Part shown: in pieces, positions 19,830-30,824 of the stretch
How the letters are laid out: every line of letters begins with the position of its first letter
Numbering within the stretch: the first letter of the stretch is position 1
Source of the DNA: Arachis hypogaea
Taxonomy: Eukaryota > Streptophyta > Magnoliopsida > Fabales > Fabaceae
Assembly (NCBI RefSeq): GCF_003086295.3
Contig: NC_092048.1
Span: forward strand, 70,412,841-70,476,840
Length of the DNA stretch: 64,000 nucleotides
Direction of reading: 5' to 3'
The notes under the pieces: model-generated
What the model saw: the letters and a program-made list of their open reading frames with translations, nothing else
Databases searched by the model: none
What the model was told of the DNA's origin: nothing
Made by a program: the position numbers and the translations under genes

Positions 19830-20629
19830 AAGGTGGATTCTTTCTCTTTACACCCCTTTCTTGTTATTTTTCTATTTACTGTATGTTTATTTATCTGTTT
19901 TCTTGTCCTAATTGCATGATCATTTGCATTGATGTCATAAAAAGCTGTAAAATATCCCATATATATCTCACCTTGCTTAAATGAAAATTTTTATTGAAAA
20001 TAATTGAGAGATGCATGAATTTTAAGTTTAAAATAAGATTAGTTTAATTAGTTTGATGTGGTGTCATTTTCTTTTGTTTTCTGAATGTATGATTAAACAG
20101 TGCATATTTGAAGTTAAAATTTTAGAATGTTGGCTCTTGAAAGAATAAGGAAAAAAGGAAAAATATTATTGATAATTTGAAAAATCTGAAAATTGAATCT
20201 TGAAGCAAGAAAAAGAAGCAAAAAGCAAAAGAAAAAGCATGTTGCAAAAGAAAAAAAAATTATATGCATGCAAGAAAGAAAAAATGGTAAAAAAGTAAAA
20301 GAAAAAAAAATCCATTACTGCCCAAAAATGCAGGAAAAGGAGGACAGATTGAAAAAGCCAATAACCCTTTAAACCAGAAGGCAAGGGTAAAAGGACCCAA
20401 GGCTTTAAGCATTAATGCATAGGAGGGCCCAAAGAAATAAAATCCTGGCCTAAGTGGCTCAATCTAAGCTGTCCCTAACCATGTGCTTGTGGTGTGAAGG
20501 TGTCAAGTGAAAAGCTTGAGACTGAGCGGTTAAAGTCGTGGTCCAAAGCAAAAAGAGTGTGCTTAAGAACCATGGACACCTCTATTTGGGGACTCTAGCA
20601 AAGCTGAGTCACAATCTGAAAAGGTTCAC
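19830..20629 (+). other. 3' untranslated region of C, left of D
   Basis: Non-coding. It follows the same word order as A 7211-7990 (GTTTTCTGAATGTATGATT, CCAATAACCCTTTAAACCAG, CTGTCCCTAACCATGTGCTT). It stops at 20629 where D is inserted. Confidence 0.7.
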
Positions 20630-22068
20630 TGATAAATCACTATTTTATGGTTTATCTTGTACTCAATTGAGTGGTTTTTATTAACTCTTTACCCAATTAT
20701 TCATACTATTTGCATGGTTTTATATTTCCATCCTAATTATGTGTTTTGATTGAAAACATGCTTCTTTGATCTTATATTTGCTTATTATTAATCCTCTCTT
20801 ATTACTATTAGATGCCTTGATATGTGTGTTAAGTGTTTTCAGATATTATAAGGCAGGAATGACTTGGAGGATGGAAAGGAAGCATGCAAAAGTGGAAGGA
20901 ATACAAGAAGTTGGAGAAATTGCTAAGCTGTCCAGCCTGACCTCTTCGCACTCAAACAACTATAACTTTAGCTATAGAGGTCCAAATGACGCAGTTCCAG
21001 TTGCGTTGGAAAGCTAACGTCTGGAGCTTCGATTTGATATATAATATGTTATAGTTTCCCTGACGCTAGGCAATGCGATCGCGTGATCCATGCGGCCGCA
21101 TCGCAGTGACAGAAATCAGCGTGTTTGAGTTCTTCTCCAGCGATTTCTGGGCTGTTTCTGACCCAGTTTGCGGCCCAGAAAACACAGATTAGAGGCTATA
21201 AAGTGAAAAAATATATTCCTTCATAAAGAGGCTCTCATAATTTACTTTTCATGTTTTAGATGTAGTTTTAGAGAGAGAGGTTCTCTCCTCTCTCTCTCTT
21301 AGGATTAGGATTTAGGACTTCTCTTAGTTTTAGGAGTGACTCTCGATCCCAGGTTTAATGTTCTTTTCTGTTTAATTTCGTTTCCATTTTTATTCACCTT
21401 AGTACTTTAATTGATATTTATCTTTTGAATAATTGGCTTATGGCTTTCATGTTATGATTTTCTTTATTAATGCAATTGAGGTATTTTCATATTTGTGATT
21501 TATATTTAGCTTTTTACATTCTTGGTTTTGGTTAAGAAATCAGTAACTCAGGAGTTATCCAATTCAACAGCATAATTGATAATTTTTATCTTGCCAATTG
21601 AATTGAACTTCAATAATCTCAATCTTTTCTTAGGAAATAAATAGGATTCGAAGATCAAACTAATTAATCCCTTGACTTTCCTTTACTTTAGTAAAGGTTG
21701 ACTAAGTGGAATTAAGATTCAACTTTCATTATTATTGATAAGGATAACTAAGTCTGGACTTCCAATTTCTAATACCTTGCCAAGAGTTTATTTTATTATT
21801 ATTATTTATTTTTCTTATCATTCAACATACTGCTTCCTTACTTTCAAAACCCCCAATTTACAAGACTCATAACCACTAATAAGAAAACCTCCCTGCAATT
21901 CCTTGAGAAGACGACCCGAGGTTTAAATACTCGGTTAACAATTTTTAAGGGGTTTGTTACTTGTAACAACCAAAACGTTTGTACGAAGGGATTTTTGTCG
22001 GTTTAGAGACTATATCTACAATGCGACTGTTTTTATGACATTCTTTACTGGCAAAAATCCCAACGTCA
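20630..22068 (+). repeat. Element D 5' LTR
   Basis: It starts TGATAAATCAC and ends CCCAACGTCA. A TATA-like CTATAAAGTG lies near 21198. A short GC-rich palindrome region (GCGATCGCGTGATCC, GCGGCCGCA) lies at 21071-21105. The match to 26788-28225 runs the full length. Confidence 0.95.
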
Positions 22069-22071
22069 AAA

Positions 22072-22089
22072 TGGCGCCGTTGCCGGGGA
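22072..22089 (+). other. Primer binding site of D (tRNA-Asp)
   Basis: TGGCGCCGTTGCCGGGGA, exact, three bases after the LTR end. Confidence 0.92.
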
Positions 22090-22439
22090 GTTGCAAACGT
22101 GTGCCTTATTATTGGTTATTGTAAATATTTTATTTTTGCTTGTTTATTTGTTTTTATTTTTGTTTTTATTTTTGCTTTTTCTTAAGTTAAGAGGTTATTG
22201 GTTTTTTATTTTAAAATTTTTATTTTATCTTATCTTATTTCAAAAATCAAATTTCAAAATTCAAATTTAAAAATTTTTCAAAATTCAAATTTAAAAATTT
22301 TCAAATTTCAAATTTCAAAAATCCAAAATTCAAAAATTTAAAATTCAAAATTTTAAAATTTAATTTTCAAATTCAAAATTTAAATAACATTTTAATTTAA
22401 ATTTGTTTTTATTTTTGTTTTTAATTTTTATTTGCTACT
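22090..22439 (+). other. Leader of element D
   Basis: No ORF. Low-complexity sequence made of AAATTCAAATTT and TTTTTATTTTTG runs. Nothing else is visible. Confidence 0.6.
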
Positions 22440-23876
22440 ATGAACTCTCACCCCTTTGGCTATGAGTCTGGTTACAATAATATTGCAGGTAGAAGAAATT
22501 ACAATGAGAACAGGCATCAAGGTTGGAACAATCAAAGATGGGAGGAGCCACAAGGATTTGATCAACCCTCATGGCAACAACCACCTCCAATGGACCATCA
22601 ACAACCACCACCATATGCCTATGAACCCTTTCCTCAACACAACTTTGAACTACCACACTCACAAGCCAACTACCACCATTCACCTCCATATGACTCTAAC
22701 CCTCAACCACCATACCAACCACCTTATGAGCCATATGAACCATATATAGAACCACCCCAATTCTAACCCAATTACTCACAAGAACTACCACTTCAATATT
22801 CACCATCTCCATATCCATCAATCCAAGAGCACTATGATCCTATTTATGAAAGCCGAGTACATCAAGAGACAAAGGATCGTTTCAAGGAAACAGTGGATCG
22901 ATTTTATGCAACCATTCGTCAATTTGAGCAGGCGATAATTCAATTAGTTTCCCGACGTTCGGACACTCAAGGAACCCCCATGGCTTCATGTGGACAATCT
23001 AATGAAGAACGTAGTATGAAGGAGATACTAGAAACTCCAGTGAACAGTACGGAGCATGACTTTGTACTGGAACAAGTAGAGAAAGCCAGAATTATTGAAG
23101 AAGAAGAATTGGTTGAAGACTTAGGAGATGCAGAACCTCCATGGGAAAGTCCAGTCATAGAACCCCCTTCCAAGACATTTGAAATTGATGCTGAGGAGGG
23201 TGTACAACCTCCAAGGCATATCACAGTTGAAGACTTGGAAGAGGTTGATCAAGTGATGGAGATTCAAGAAGAAGAAGCACGACCTCCCATGCCCTTGGAA
23301 AGCAATGAAGAGGAGATTGAATTGGAAGAAAGCTACCAAGAGGAAGAGGTTGAAATTGAAGAAGCTTGCAAAGAGGTAGTATTTATCAGAGAAGAGCACA
23401 AGGGAGTGGAGCTTGCAATTTCATTAAAAACACCTCCCCCTAAGTTGCCATCATCCTTCACAACATTCAAGTGGGTAAAATTCATATCCCTTAGCTTTCT
23501 AATCCCACTTGAATATGGATTACTGGAGACGGATGGTCAACTTAGAGCTCTTTGTGGCATTAAGAGTAAGAGGAAGATGGCCAGTGGTAAGAATTGTCCT
23601 ACAAGGTTCATTATGGTTGGAAGCTTTAAGTTTAAACACAAAGGTTGGTATAAAGCTCAACTGAATGGGTCTAGGAAGTTGTTTGGCCACTTACGTGAGA
23701 ATTCAGACTGCTTGCCACCCGGATGGAACAATATTGCTCAACCAAAAGACGGGTGCAAAGGCAAGGTCTGGGACCCCAGAATCCAATCTATCAATCACCA
23801 CTCTTGGGGCCTGGTCACTTGCTTTAACTTACTTGAAGGCTTTCTGCACCTAGTTTGGGACCCCGGAGGTTACTAG
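22440..23876 (+). pseudogene. Gag-like orphan protein of element D, one stop codon
   Basis: A 478-codon frame from ATG 22440, broken once by TAA at 22764-22766. Residues 1-110 are rich in Tyr, Pro, Gln and Asn (RHQGWNNQRWEEPQGFDQPS, YQPPYEPYEPY). This resembles the disordered region after the gag domain in B and J. After the stop come a QETKDRFKETVDRFYATIRQ helix, a very acidic region (about residues 220-325) and a C-terminal block with Trp and Cys residues (PSSFTTFKWVKFISLSFLIP, NCPTRFIMVGSFKFKHKGWY, a final VWDPGGY). There is no capsid domain, zinc knuckle or protease. Element E carries the same N-terminus (30293-30658). The C-terminal block I do not recognise. Confidence 0.65.
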
Positions 23877-23979
23877 AGATACAAACATGGGTGGAGATTC
23901 CTGGATGAATACAAGCATAAGCCACCATAACAGGAAGCTCATCAAATATCCAACTTAAGGACTCTAACTAAAAGTGCTA

Positions 23980-23997
23980 GGTGGGAGACAACCCACC
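23980..23997 (+). promoter_or_regulatory. Post-ORF stem-loop GGTGGG-AGACAA-CCCACC
   Basis: A perfect 6-bp stem with loop AGACAA about 105 bases after the gag-like ORF. It is the D counterpart of the AGGCAA-loop hairpins of A, I and K, with a different stem sequence. Confidence 0.65.
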
Positions 23998-24137
23998 ATG
24001 GTATGATCGTTCATTTTTCATTTTTATTTAGTTTTATTTGATTTCAAGTTTTATTTTATTTTATTGAACCTGGAGTTTTGCATCACATTCATATTAACAC
24101 TGCATTCTGCATCTTTTCAGATAAAAAAAAAAGCGAG

Positions 24138-24680
24138 CACACGACGCGACTGCATCAGCAACGTGTCCGCGTCGCAAGGAGATGGGAGACAATATTAATA
24201 TGAACAGAGAGTTTCGCAGGAGCAGCGCTGGAGGCGTGCCAATGGCACAAATCACCCCACGCAACCGCGTCGCTGACGCGACCGCATCATATGGGAATAA
24301 TGGCCTCCCACGCGACCGCGTCACCCACGCGGCCACGTGACCTGAAATCGGCGTAAAAAGGGTGTATGGCAGAAAGTTGAGCTGGAGTTGGGCTGGACCC
24401 GTGCTAGTAGCACAAGACCTGCCAGCGAACGCATCACCCACGCGTCCGCGTCATATTAGAAATAAGGCCACCCGCGCGATCGCGTCGACCACGCGACCGC
24501 GTCACCCTGGATTTTGGCAATACTGAGTTTTGAACAGAGAGTTGTGCGACCGCGAGGCTGCACTTGCGCCACTAGCACAAATCGAGTCACGCGATCGCGT
24601 GCCCCACGCGTCCGCATCACCCAACCTTATCGCGCACCATGCGACCGCGTCACCCACGTGACCGCGTTGCCAGCTTCGCA
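24138..24680 (+). repeat. GC-rich CGCGACCGCGTCACCCACGCG array in D
   Basis: About ten copies of a CGCGACCGCGT palindrome-like word, often followed by CACCCACGCG, lie in an otherwise AT-rich element. Some copies show TG/CA changes expected from loss of methylated CpG (GCATCA, CACGTG). Related words lie in both LTRs (21071 and 27230). Spacer text such as CTGGAGTTGGGCTGGACCCG is not repeated. Confidence 0.85.
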
Positions 24681-25213
24681 CAACCTATCCAAATTAGTAC
24701 CAATTTTCTTATCTTTTCTTTTCTAATCCTAATTTCTTCCTTCTCTCTCCTTTCTCACTTTCTTTTTCTTCTTCTCATCCTTTTTCCCTCTCATTTTATT
24801 TTATTTTATTTATTTGCGTACTTTCATTCATTGCATATTTTTATTTTTCTAAATTTATTATTTTACCATTGGTATTCAAATGTTCTTATTCAACTATTAT
24901 TTCTTTTCTGGTATTATCTTGGTGCTTATGACTTGTTTTATTCTGGTTAGGTAATATTATTTAAATCAATGCCAATATTTTATACCTGTATTACTTTTGT
25001 ATTGATTTTTAATTTATATTATCTTTCCTTCCCCACTCTCTTCCCCATTGTTGCATATTCTGCACCACTGGTATGCTATGGCTTCTATTGTTTTCTTACA
25101 TGTTGTAGCTACCATGTAAATGAGACCCTTTTCATTTGGCATTAACCCAACCATACTTCATTTATTTTCTTATCTCTATTATTGGGTTACCTTTCTTCCC
25201 TTTTTCTTTCAGG
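24681..25213 (+). other. AT/CT-rich spacer in D
   Basis: No coding evidence. It is pyrimidine-rich and ends TTTCTTTCAG just before ATG 25214, which looks like a 3' splice site or an ORF3-type leader. Confidence 0.4.
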
Positions 25214-25435
25214 ATGGCCACCAGGAAGAGAACCGGAAGATGTTTAAATGGGGAGACAGACAAGTCCATCTGCACAATCCTTAGAGAAAAGCAACAGTTG
25301 AAACAACCCGTCCACTTGCACATCTCAGCATGCACCGAGGACGGTGCAATCTTTAAGTGTGGGGAGGTCGATACCGATCTCCGTGGGTTAGTACCTTCCT
25401 ATCTCAAACACCAATGTTTTATTTTTTCTTGTTAG
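25214..25435 (+). CDS. Small ORF with internal hairpin module in D (possible ORF3 relic)
   Basis: A 73-codon frame beginning MATRKRTGRCLNGETDKSIC after a CT-rich stretch and TTTCAG. The basic start is like the ORF3 starts (MAPK..SRKRKGK) but nothing further aligns. The hairpin at 25331-25348 lies inside it. I do not recognise the protein, and the frame may be chance. Confidence 0.25.
   Translation: MATRKRTGRCLNGETDKSICTILREKQQLKQPVHLHISACTEDGAIFKCGEVDTDLRGLVPSYLKHQCFIFSC
25331..25368 (+). promoter_or_regulatory. Internal hairpin plus polypurine-tract copy in D
   Basis: TGCACCG-AGGA-CGGTGCA is a perfect 7-bp stem with loop AGGA. It is followed after ATC by TTTAAGTGTGGGGAGGT, identical over 17 bases to the polypurine-tract region at 26771-26787. 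The copy lies 1.4 kb upstream of the 3' LTR, so it resembles a central polypurine tract. Confidence 0.8.
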
Positions 25436-26749
25436 TTGTTGCATTTGCATATTTAATTGCATGTTTATTTGATTTTATGCATTTAGTTACTACTTGGTTG
25501 AAGTAATATTTTCTTTTTCAAGAAATATTATAGCATTTCACTAATTTGAAAAAAATTTTTATGTTAAAACTTGTTTGAAGTTGTATTTGGAACATGGTTT
25601 TTAAGCCAAAGAACACACAACCTATGAGATTTGAGCTTATTTATATGGTTACATTATTTAACCATAAATATTTTATTCCTGTGTATTTCCTTCTCTATGA
25701 TTGTAATCTATTTTTTTTGTTCCATTCTATATGTCCAATATTTAGTGTATTTACATGCTTGCATATGATTGAGGCCATTGTTTGATTTTAGCTCACTTAT
25801 CCCAAAATTAGCCTACCTTTTACATCACCCTTGTTAGCCCCCTTGAGCTTTTAAATCCCTTTTGTTTTATAACCACATTACTAGCCTTAAGTAGAAAAAC
25901 AAAATAAGAATCCCAAGTTAAATCCTTGGTTAGCTTAAGATAGATATTGTGTAAAATTTAAGTGTGGAAAATTTTATGGGAACATGGGATGATATGAAAA
26001 AGTAGGGAATTAAATTGAATAAGTTATTTAAAAATTTGGGAAGTATGCTCATGTGAAATCAAAATAATTAAATTACTATGTGCATTGAAGAAAAATATAT
26101 TAAATAATTAAATAAGGGGATACAAAAAAAATGAAAAAAATACCCCAAATGCAAAATAAAAAAATCAATGCACATGGGACAAAATTCAAAAATAAGTTTG
26201 ATACATGAGCATGTAATACAAAAGTGGGAAAATTTTGGGTAGCTAGGTAAAGTATTTTTAAATTATATAAAGTATGTATATGTTAGGTGAGATCTTAGAC
26301 TAATTAAGGATTCACTTTGTTAGCTCACTTAGCCTTATATATATATACCCTCACCCTTACCTTAGCCCCATTACAACCTTGAAAAGACCTCATGATGTTT
26401 GCATTGGTACATTAAATTTTTGTTGATTGGTTAGATGAAGAACAAGGTTTAGAAAGCATGACTAGAGAAGAGTAGAGTGAATAACCCTATACACTTGAGA
26501 GATTAGAGTGATATACACTTCCAGTGAGGGTTCAACGCTTAAATTCTATGTTTCTTGCTTTCATGAGCTGTCTTCTTACAAGTTCACTTGCTTTTTATTG
26601 TCTGATTTGAATTAATGGAAATTGGTTTATATTTGTCTTGGAGAACTTATTTACTCTTAACCAAGTAAGTAAAAGCATTTAGCATGTAGTTGCATTCATA
26701 GGTTGCATTTCATACCATTCCTCTTCATCTTTATAGCTTCTCTTGAGCT
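25436..26749 (+). other. Non-coding 3' region of D
   Basis: AT-rich with no supported ORF. A short TATATATATAT run lies near 26336. AAAATAAAAAAATCAATG-type low complexity fills 26000-26200. Confidence 0.5.
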
Positions 26750-26787
26750 TAGCATGAGGACATGCTAGTGTTTAAGTGTGGGGAGGT
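26750..26787 (+). promoter_or_regulatory. Hairpin plus polypurine tract before the 3' LTR of D
   Basis: TAGCATG-AGGA-CATGCTA is a perfect 7-bp stem (26750-26767), then GTG and TTTAAGTGTGGGGAGGT, then the LTR start TGATAAACC. GTGGGGAGG is the likely primer for plus-strand DNA. Confidence 0.85.
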
Positions 26788-28225
26788 TGATAAACCACTA
26801 TTTTATGGTTTATCTTGTACTCAATTGAGTGGTTTTTATTAACTCTTTACCCACTTATTTAGACTATTTGCATGGTTTTATATTTCCTTCCTAATTATGT
26901 ATTTTGATTGAAAACATGCTTCTTTGATCTTATATTTGCTTATTATTAATCCTCTCTTATTACCATTAGATGCCTTGATATGTGTGTTAAGTGTTTTCAG
27001 ATATTATAAGGCAGGAATGGCTTGGAGGATGGAAAAGAAGCATGCAAAAGTGGAAGGAATACAAGAAGTTGGAGAAATTGCTAAGTTGTCCAGCCTGATC
27101 TCTTTGCACTCAAACAGCTATAACTTTAGCTACAGAGGTCCAAATGACGCGGTTCCAGTTGCGTTGGAAAGCTAACGTCCGGGGCTTCGATTTGATATAT
27201 AATATGCTATAGTTTCCCTGACGCTAGGTGACGCGACCGCGTGATCCATGCGGCCGCGTTGCAGTGACGAAAATCAGCGTGTTTGAATTCTTCTCCAGCA
27301 ATTTCTGGGCTGTTTCTGACCCAGTTTGCGGCCCAGAAAACACATATTAGAGGCTATAAAGTTGGGAAATACATCCATTCATAAAGAGGGTCTCATAATT
27401 CACTTTTCATGTTTTAGATGTAGTTTAGAGAGAGAGGTTCTCTCCTCTCTCTCTCTTAGGATTAGGATTTAGGACTTCTCTTAGTTTTAGGAGTGACTCT
27501 CGATCCCAGGTTTAATGTTCTTTTCTGTTTAATTTCGTTTCCATTTTTATTCACCTTAGTACTTTAATTGATATTTATCTTTTAAATAATTGGCTTATGG
27601 CTTTCATGTTATGATTTTCTTTATTAATGCAATTGAGGTATTTTCAGATTTGTGATTTATATTTAGCTTTTTACATTCTTGGTTTTGGTTAAGAAATCAG
27701 TAACTCAGGAGTTATCCAATTCAACAGCATAATTGATAATTGTTATCTTGCCAATTGAATTGAACTTCAATAATCCCAATCTTTTCTTAGGAAATAAATA
27801 GGATTCGAAGATCAAACTAATTAATCCCTTGACTTTCCTTTACTTTAGTAAAGGTTGACTAAGTGGAATTAAGATTCAACTTTCATTATTATTGATAAGG
27901 ATAACTAAGTCTGGACTTCCAATTTCTAATACCTTGCCAATAGTTTATTTTATTATTATTATTTATTTTTCTTATCATTCAACATACTGCTTCCTTACTT
28001 TCAAAACCCCCAATTTACAAGACTCATAACCACTAATAAGAATACCTCCCTGCAATTTCTTGAGAAGACGACCCGAGATTTAAATACTCAGTTAACAATT
28101 TTTAAGGGGTTTGTTACTTGTGACAACCAAAACGTTTGTACGAAGGGATTTTTGTCGGTTTAGAGACTATATCTACAATGCGACTGTTTTTATGACATTC
28201 TTTACTGGCAAAAATCCCAACGTCA
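26788..28225 (+). repeat. Element D 3' LTR
   Basis: Full-length match to 20630-22068. This copy keeps more intact CpG-containing words (GACGCGACCGCGTGATCC near 27230) than the 5' copy. It ends CCCAACGTCA and is followed by the altered target duplicate TTCTC. Confidence 0.95.
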
Positions 28226-28230
28226 TTCTC

Positions 28231-28544
28231 CCAGGTAAAGTGTCTGTGGCATGAATATATCTGGTGGTAATACTGGAAAACAGAGTGCTTAGGGTCACGG
28301 CCAAGACTCTGAAAGTTGTGTTCAAGAATCAAAATAAGCTTAACTAAGAGAGTCAATAATATCATCTGGATTCTAAGTTCCTAAGGATGCCAACATCTCT
28401 GATTTTCAATTGATAGTGAGATGCCAAAACTATTCAGAAGCAAAAAGCTACTAAGGCCCGCTCATCTGATTTTAACTAAGCGTCATTTGAAACATAGAAA
28501 TTTATTGTATCTTAATTTTCTTTTCCATCCTACTGTGTTTTTTA
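28231..28544 (+). other. 3' untranslated region of C, right of D
   Basis: Non-coding continuation of C (GTGTCTGTGGCATGAATAT, GTGGTAATACTGGAAAACAG), colinear with A 7990-8303. Confidence 0.7.
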
Positions 28545-28582
28545 GTTGCTTAGGGACAAGCAACGGTTTAAGTTTGGTGTTG
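28545..28582 (+). promoter_or_regulatory. Hairpin plus polypurine-tract region before the 3' LTR of C
   Basis: GTTGCTT-AGGGAC-AAGCAAC: 7-bp stem; the 8th pair (G-C in A) is A-C here. It is followed by GGTTTAAGTTTGGTGTTG and the LTR start TGATGAGCCG. Confidence 0.75.
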
Positions 28583-30188
28583 TGATGAGCCGATATTTTA
28601 TACGCTTTTTGACATCATTTTCATATTTTAGATTAGTTTTTGTTTAGTTTTTATTGAGTTTTTATAGGATTTAGTGTTAATATTGAGTTTTTGTTTAGTT
28701 TTTATTGAGTTTTTATTGAGTTTTTATTGTTTAGTTTTTGTTTAGTTGTTTAGCTATAATGATTTTTTGTATTTTTGGACAATTTTAGGTATTTTCTGGC
28801 TGAAATTGAAGAGTTAGAGTAGAAGTCTGATTTAGAGACAGAGAAAGCACTATAGATGCTGTCCAGATCTGACCTGCTTCCATTCGGAAGATATTTCCTG
28901 GAGTTACAGAAGTTTAAATGGAGCGTTCTCAATGGCTATGGAAAGCTGACTTCCAGAGCTTTCCAGCAATATATAATAGTCCATACCTTGCTTCGGATTA
29001 GAAGGCCCAAAACTAGCGTTCAACTCCAACTATCTGACTAGTTCTGGCGTCCAGCGCCAGAAAAGGATTCCAAGCTGGAGTCCAATGCCCAAAAAGGTGC
29101 CAGGACTGGAGTTCAATGCCCAAGGAAGCCTAAGCACGTGGATTTTATCAAAGCTCAGCCCAAACACTTACAAAGTGGGCCCCAGAAGTAGATTTTAATA
29201 CTAGATAGACTGTTTTACCCTTACAACTCACTAGTTTAGCATTTAAAGTGTATTTTACATAATCATTTGAAGAGATCATACACCATACACGTTTTTATCA
29301 TTGTTTTACTTTGGTATGAGTTTCTAAACCTCCTAGGTTGAGGGGAGGAGCCCTGCTGAGTCCTATAAATTAATAAAAGAATTACTGTTTCTTCTTTGAT
29401 CTGTGTTTGATCTATCTCTAAGATGTATATCCGATCTTCATCGTGGTGAATAGGATGATCTAACCAATTAGCTCTGTTCATCATATTAAGACAAACATGC
29501 CTGACAAATACCCGCGTCTACTTGGGTTCATGTGAATACTTGGAAGGAAAGCAGGAGCCAACAACTATGTTTATACATCTCTCAGACGGTTAGTCCACGA
29601 ATTTGTTGGGTACTTCTCGAGACACCAGTTCAACTGATTTTTGGGGAGATTAGGGTCTCTGTGGTAGAGGCTAGAACCCAAAGAAGCAGCGTTCTCTGAT
29701 CCGAAAGATTCGACCTTGTCTGTGGCATTTTGTGTAAGATCGCCAAGAGAATGGACTGTACACGCTTCACCCTCAAGTAGAGATGGATCCACACTAAACC
29801 TAGGGTTTAGATCTGAAGGAGTATTGGCAGCTGCTCAAACCACTATCAATCACTTACAGCCTGCCACAGAAGAAGATCATTCACAATCAAGGAAGACAGT
29901 AACACTAGATTTCATTCAGAAAGACAAAGCAACTTTGACTCTCAACTCTATTCCTATTAAACATCTTTATTAGTTATATGTTTTCATAGTTTCATGATAC
30001 TTTATCCAATTCCATATACAACCTTTCGATTCCACATAACTAAGACCTGCAAGACAACCATTGCTTGCTTCAAGCCACAATCCTTGTGGGATCGACCCTG
30101 ACTCGCTCAAGTATTACTTGGATAACCCAGTGCACATGCTGGTTCTGCTGCTGTACGAACAGTGTGGGGTTTGCATACACACGCACCA
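28583..30188 (+). repeat. Element C 3' LTR (about 1606 bp)
   Basis: It starts TGATGAGCCGATATTTTATA and ends ..CACACGCACCA. Start and end resemble the LTR of A, and the middle carries TTCTGGCGTCCAGCGCCAGAA (near 29040-29061). The partner LTR is not in the window. The right border is set by the change to element E sequence. Confidence 0.75.
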
Positions 30189-30658
30189 GGTTTATAATTG
30201 GAAGGTGGTTCATCTTGGTAAGGGTATAGAGATGGTGTATATTAAGGTGGTTCTTGGGAGTAATTGTGTTGTAATTGTTGTGGTTCTATGTATCATTCAT
30301 ATGGCTCATAAGGTGGTTGGTATGGTGGATAAGGATTAAGGTCATATGGAGGTGTTTGATGGTAGGGGGCTTGTGAGTATGATGGTTCAAAACTATGTTG
30401 AGGAGGTGGTTCATAGGCATATGGTGATTGTGGTTGACAACCACAATGAAGGTCTCCACATCTATTAGGTTGATATGCATTAGGAGTTGGATTATACCTA
30501 TAAGAAATCGGAGGAGGTTGTTGCCATAAAGAGTGATCAATTCCTTGAGGCTCCTCCCATCTTTGATTGTTCCATCCTTGATGCATGTTGTCATTGTAGT
30601 TCCCATTTCCTACAAAATAGTTTGAACCAAACTCATAGCCAAAGGGGTGAGAATTCAT
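30189..30658 (-). pseudogene. Gag-like protein of element E, 5' part, broken
   Basis: ATG at 30658 begins MNSHPFGYEFGSNYFVGNGN, clearly related to the start of the D protein. The frame continues with HQGWNNQRWEEPQGIDHSLW and YPPYQPPYEPYE. Stops appear near 30293 (TGA) and about 20 codons later (TAA) before the junction with element C. No known domain is visible. Confidence 0.65.
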
Positions 30659-30800
30659 AGTGGAAAAGAAAAACAACAACAAAAACTAAGAAGAGATAAT
30701 GAAAACAAACTCCTAAACCAAAACTAGCAAACCAACAAAAAGCAAACTATTCACACTATTCACATATGAACAATAACCAATAACAAGCATACATTGCAAT

Positions 30801-30818
30801 TCCCCGGCAATGGCGCCA
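30801..30818 (-). other. Primer binding site of E (tRNA-Asp, one mismatch)
   Basis: The minus strand reads TGGCGCCATTGCCGGGGA, one base off the tRNA-Asp complement, six bases after the LTR end. Confidence 0.85.
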
Positions 30819-30824
30819 AAAACT

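Larger units (their letters stand above)
20630..28225 (+). mobile_element. Element D: complete non-autonomous LTR retrotransposon (7.6 kb)
   Basis: Two LTRs of 1439 and 1438 bp (20630-22068, 26788-28225) flank 4.7 kb. The left flank is TTCAC (20625-20629) and the right flank TTCTC (28226-28230), a 5-bp target duplication with one change. It has a tRNA-Asp primer site, one broken gag-like ORF, a GC-rich palindrome array and a clear polypurine tract, but no protease, RT, RNase H or integrase. The LTRs differ at several tens of sites, mainly transitions, so D is older than A. Confidence 0.92.
16604..30188 (+). mobile_element. Element C: retrotransposon remainder with tandem ORF3, host of D, inserted in E
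   Basis: C is a relative of A. The visible part starts in the promoter segment of its first ORF3 (after B), holds two tandem ORF3 units, is interrupted by element D at 20630-28225, resumes at 28231 and ends with its 3' LTR at 30188. After removing D the sequence reads through (AAAAGGTTCAC + CCAGGTAAAG), as in element A near 7985. The 5' LTR and any gag region lie before the window. The right flank belongs to element E on the minus strand. Confidence 0.85.
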
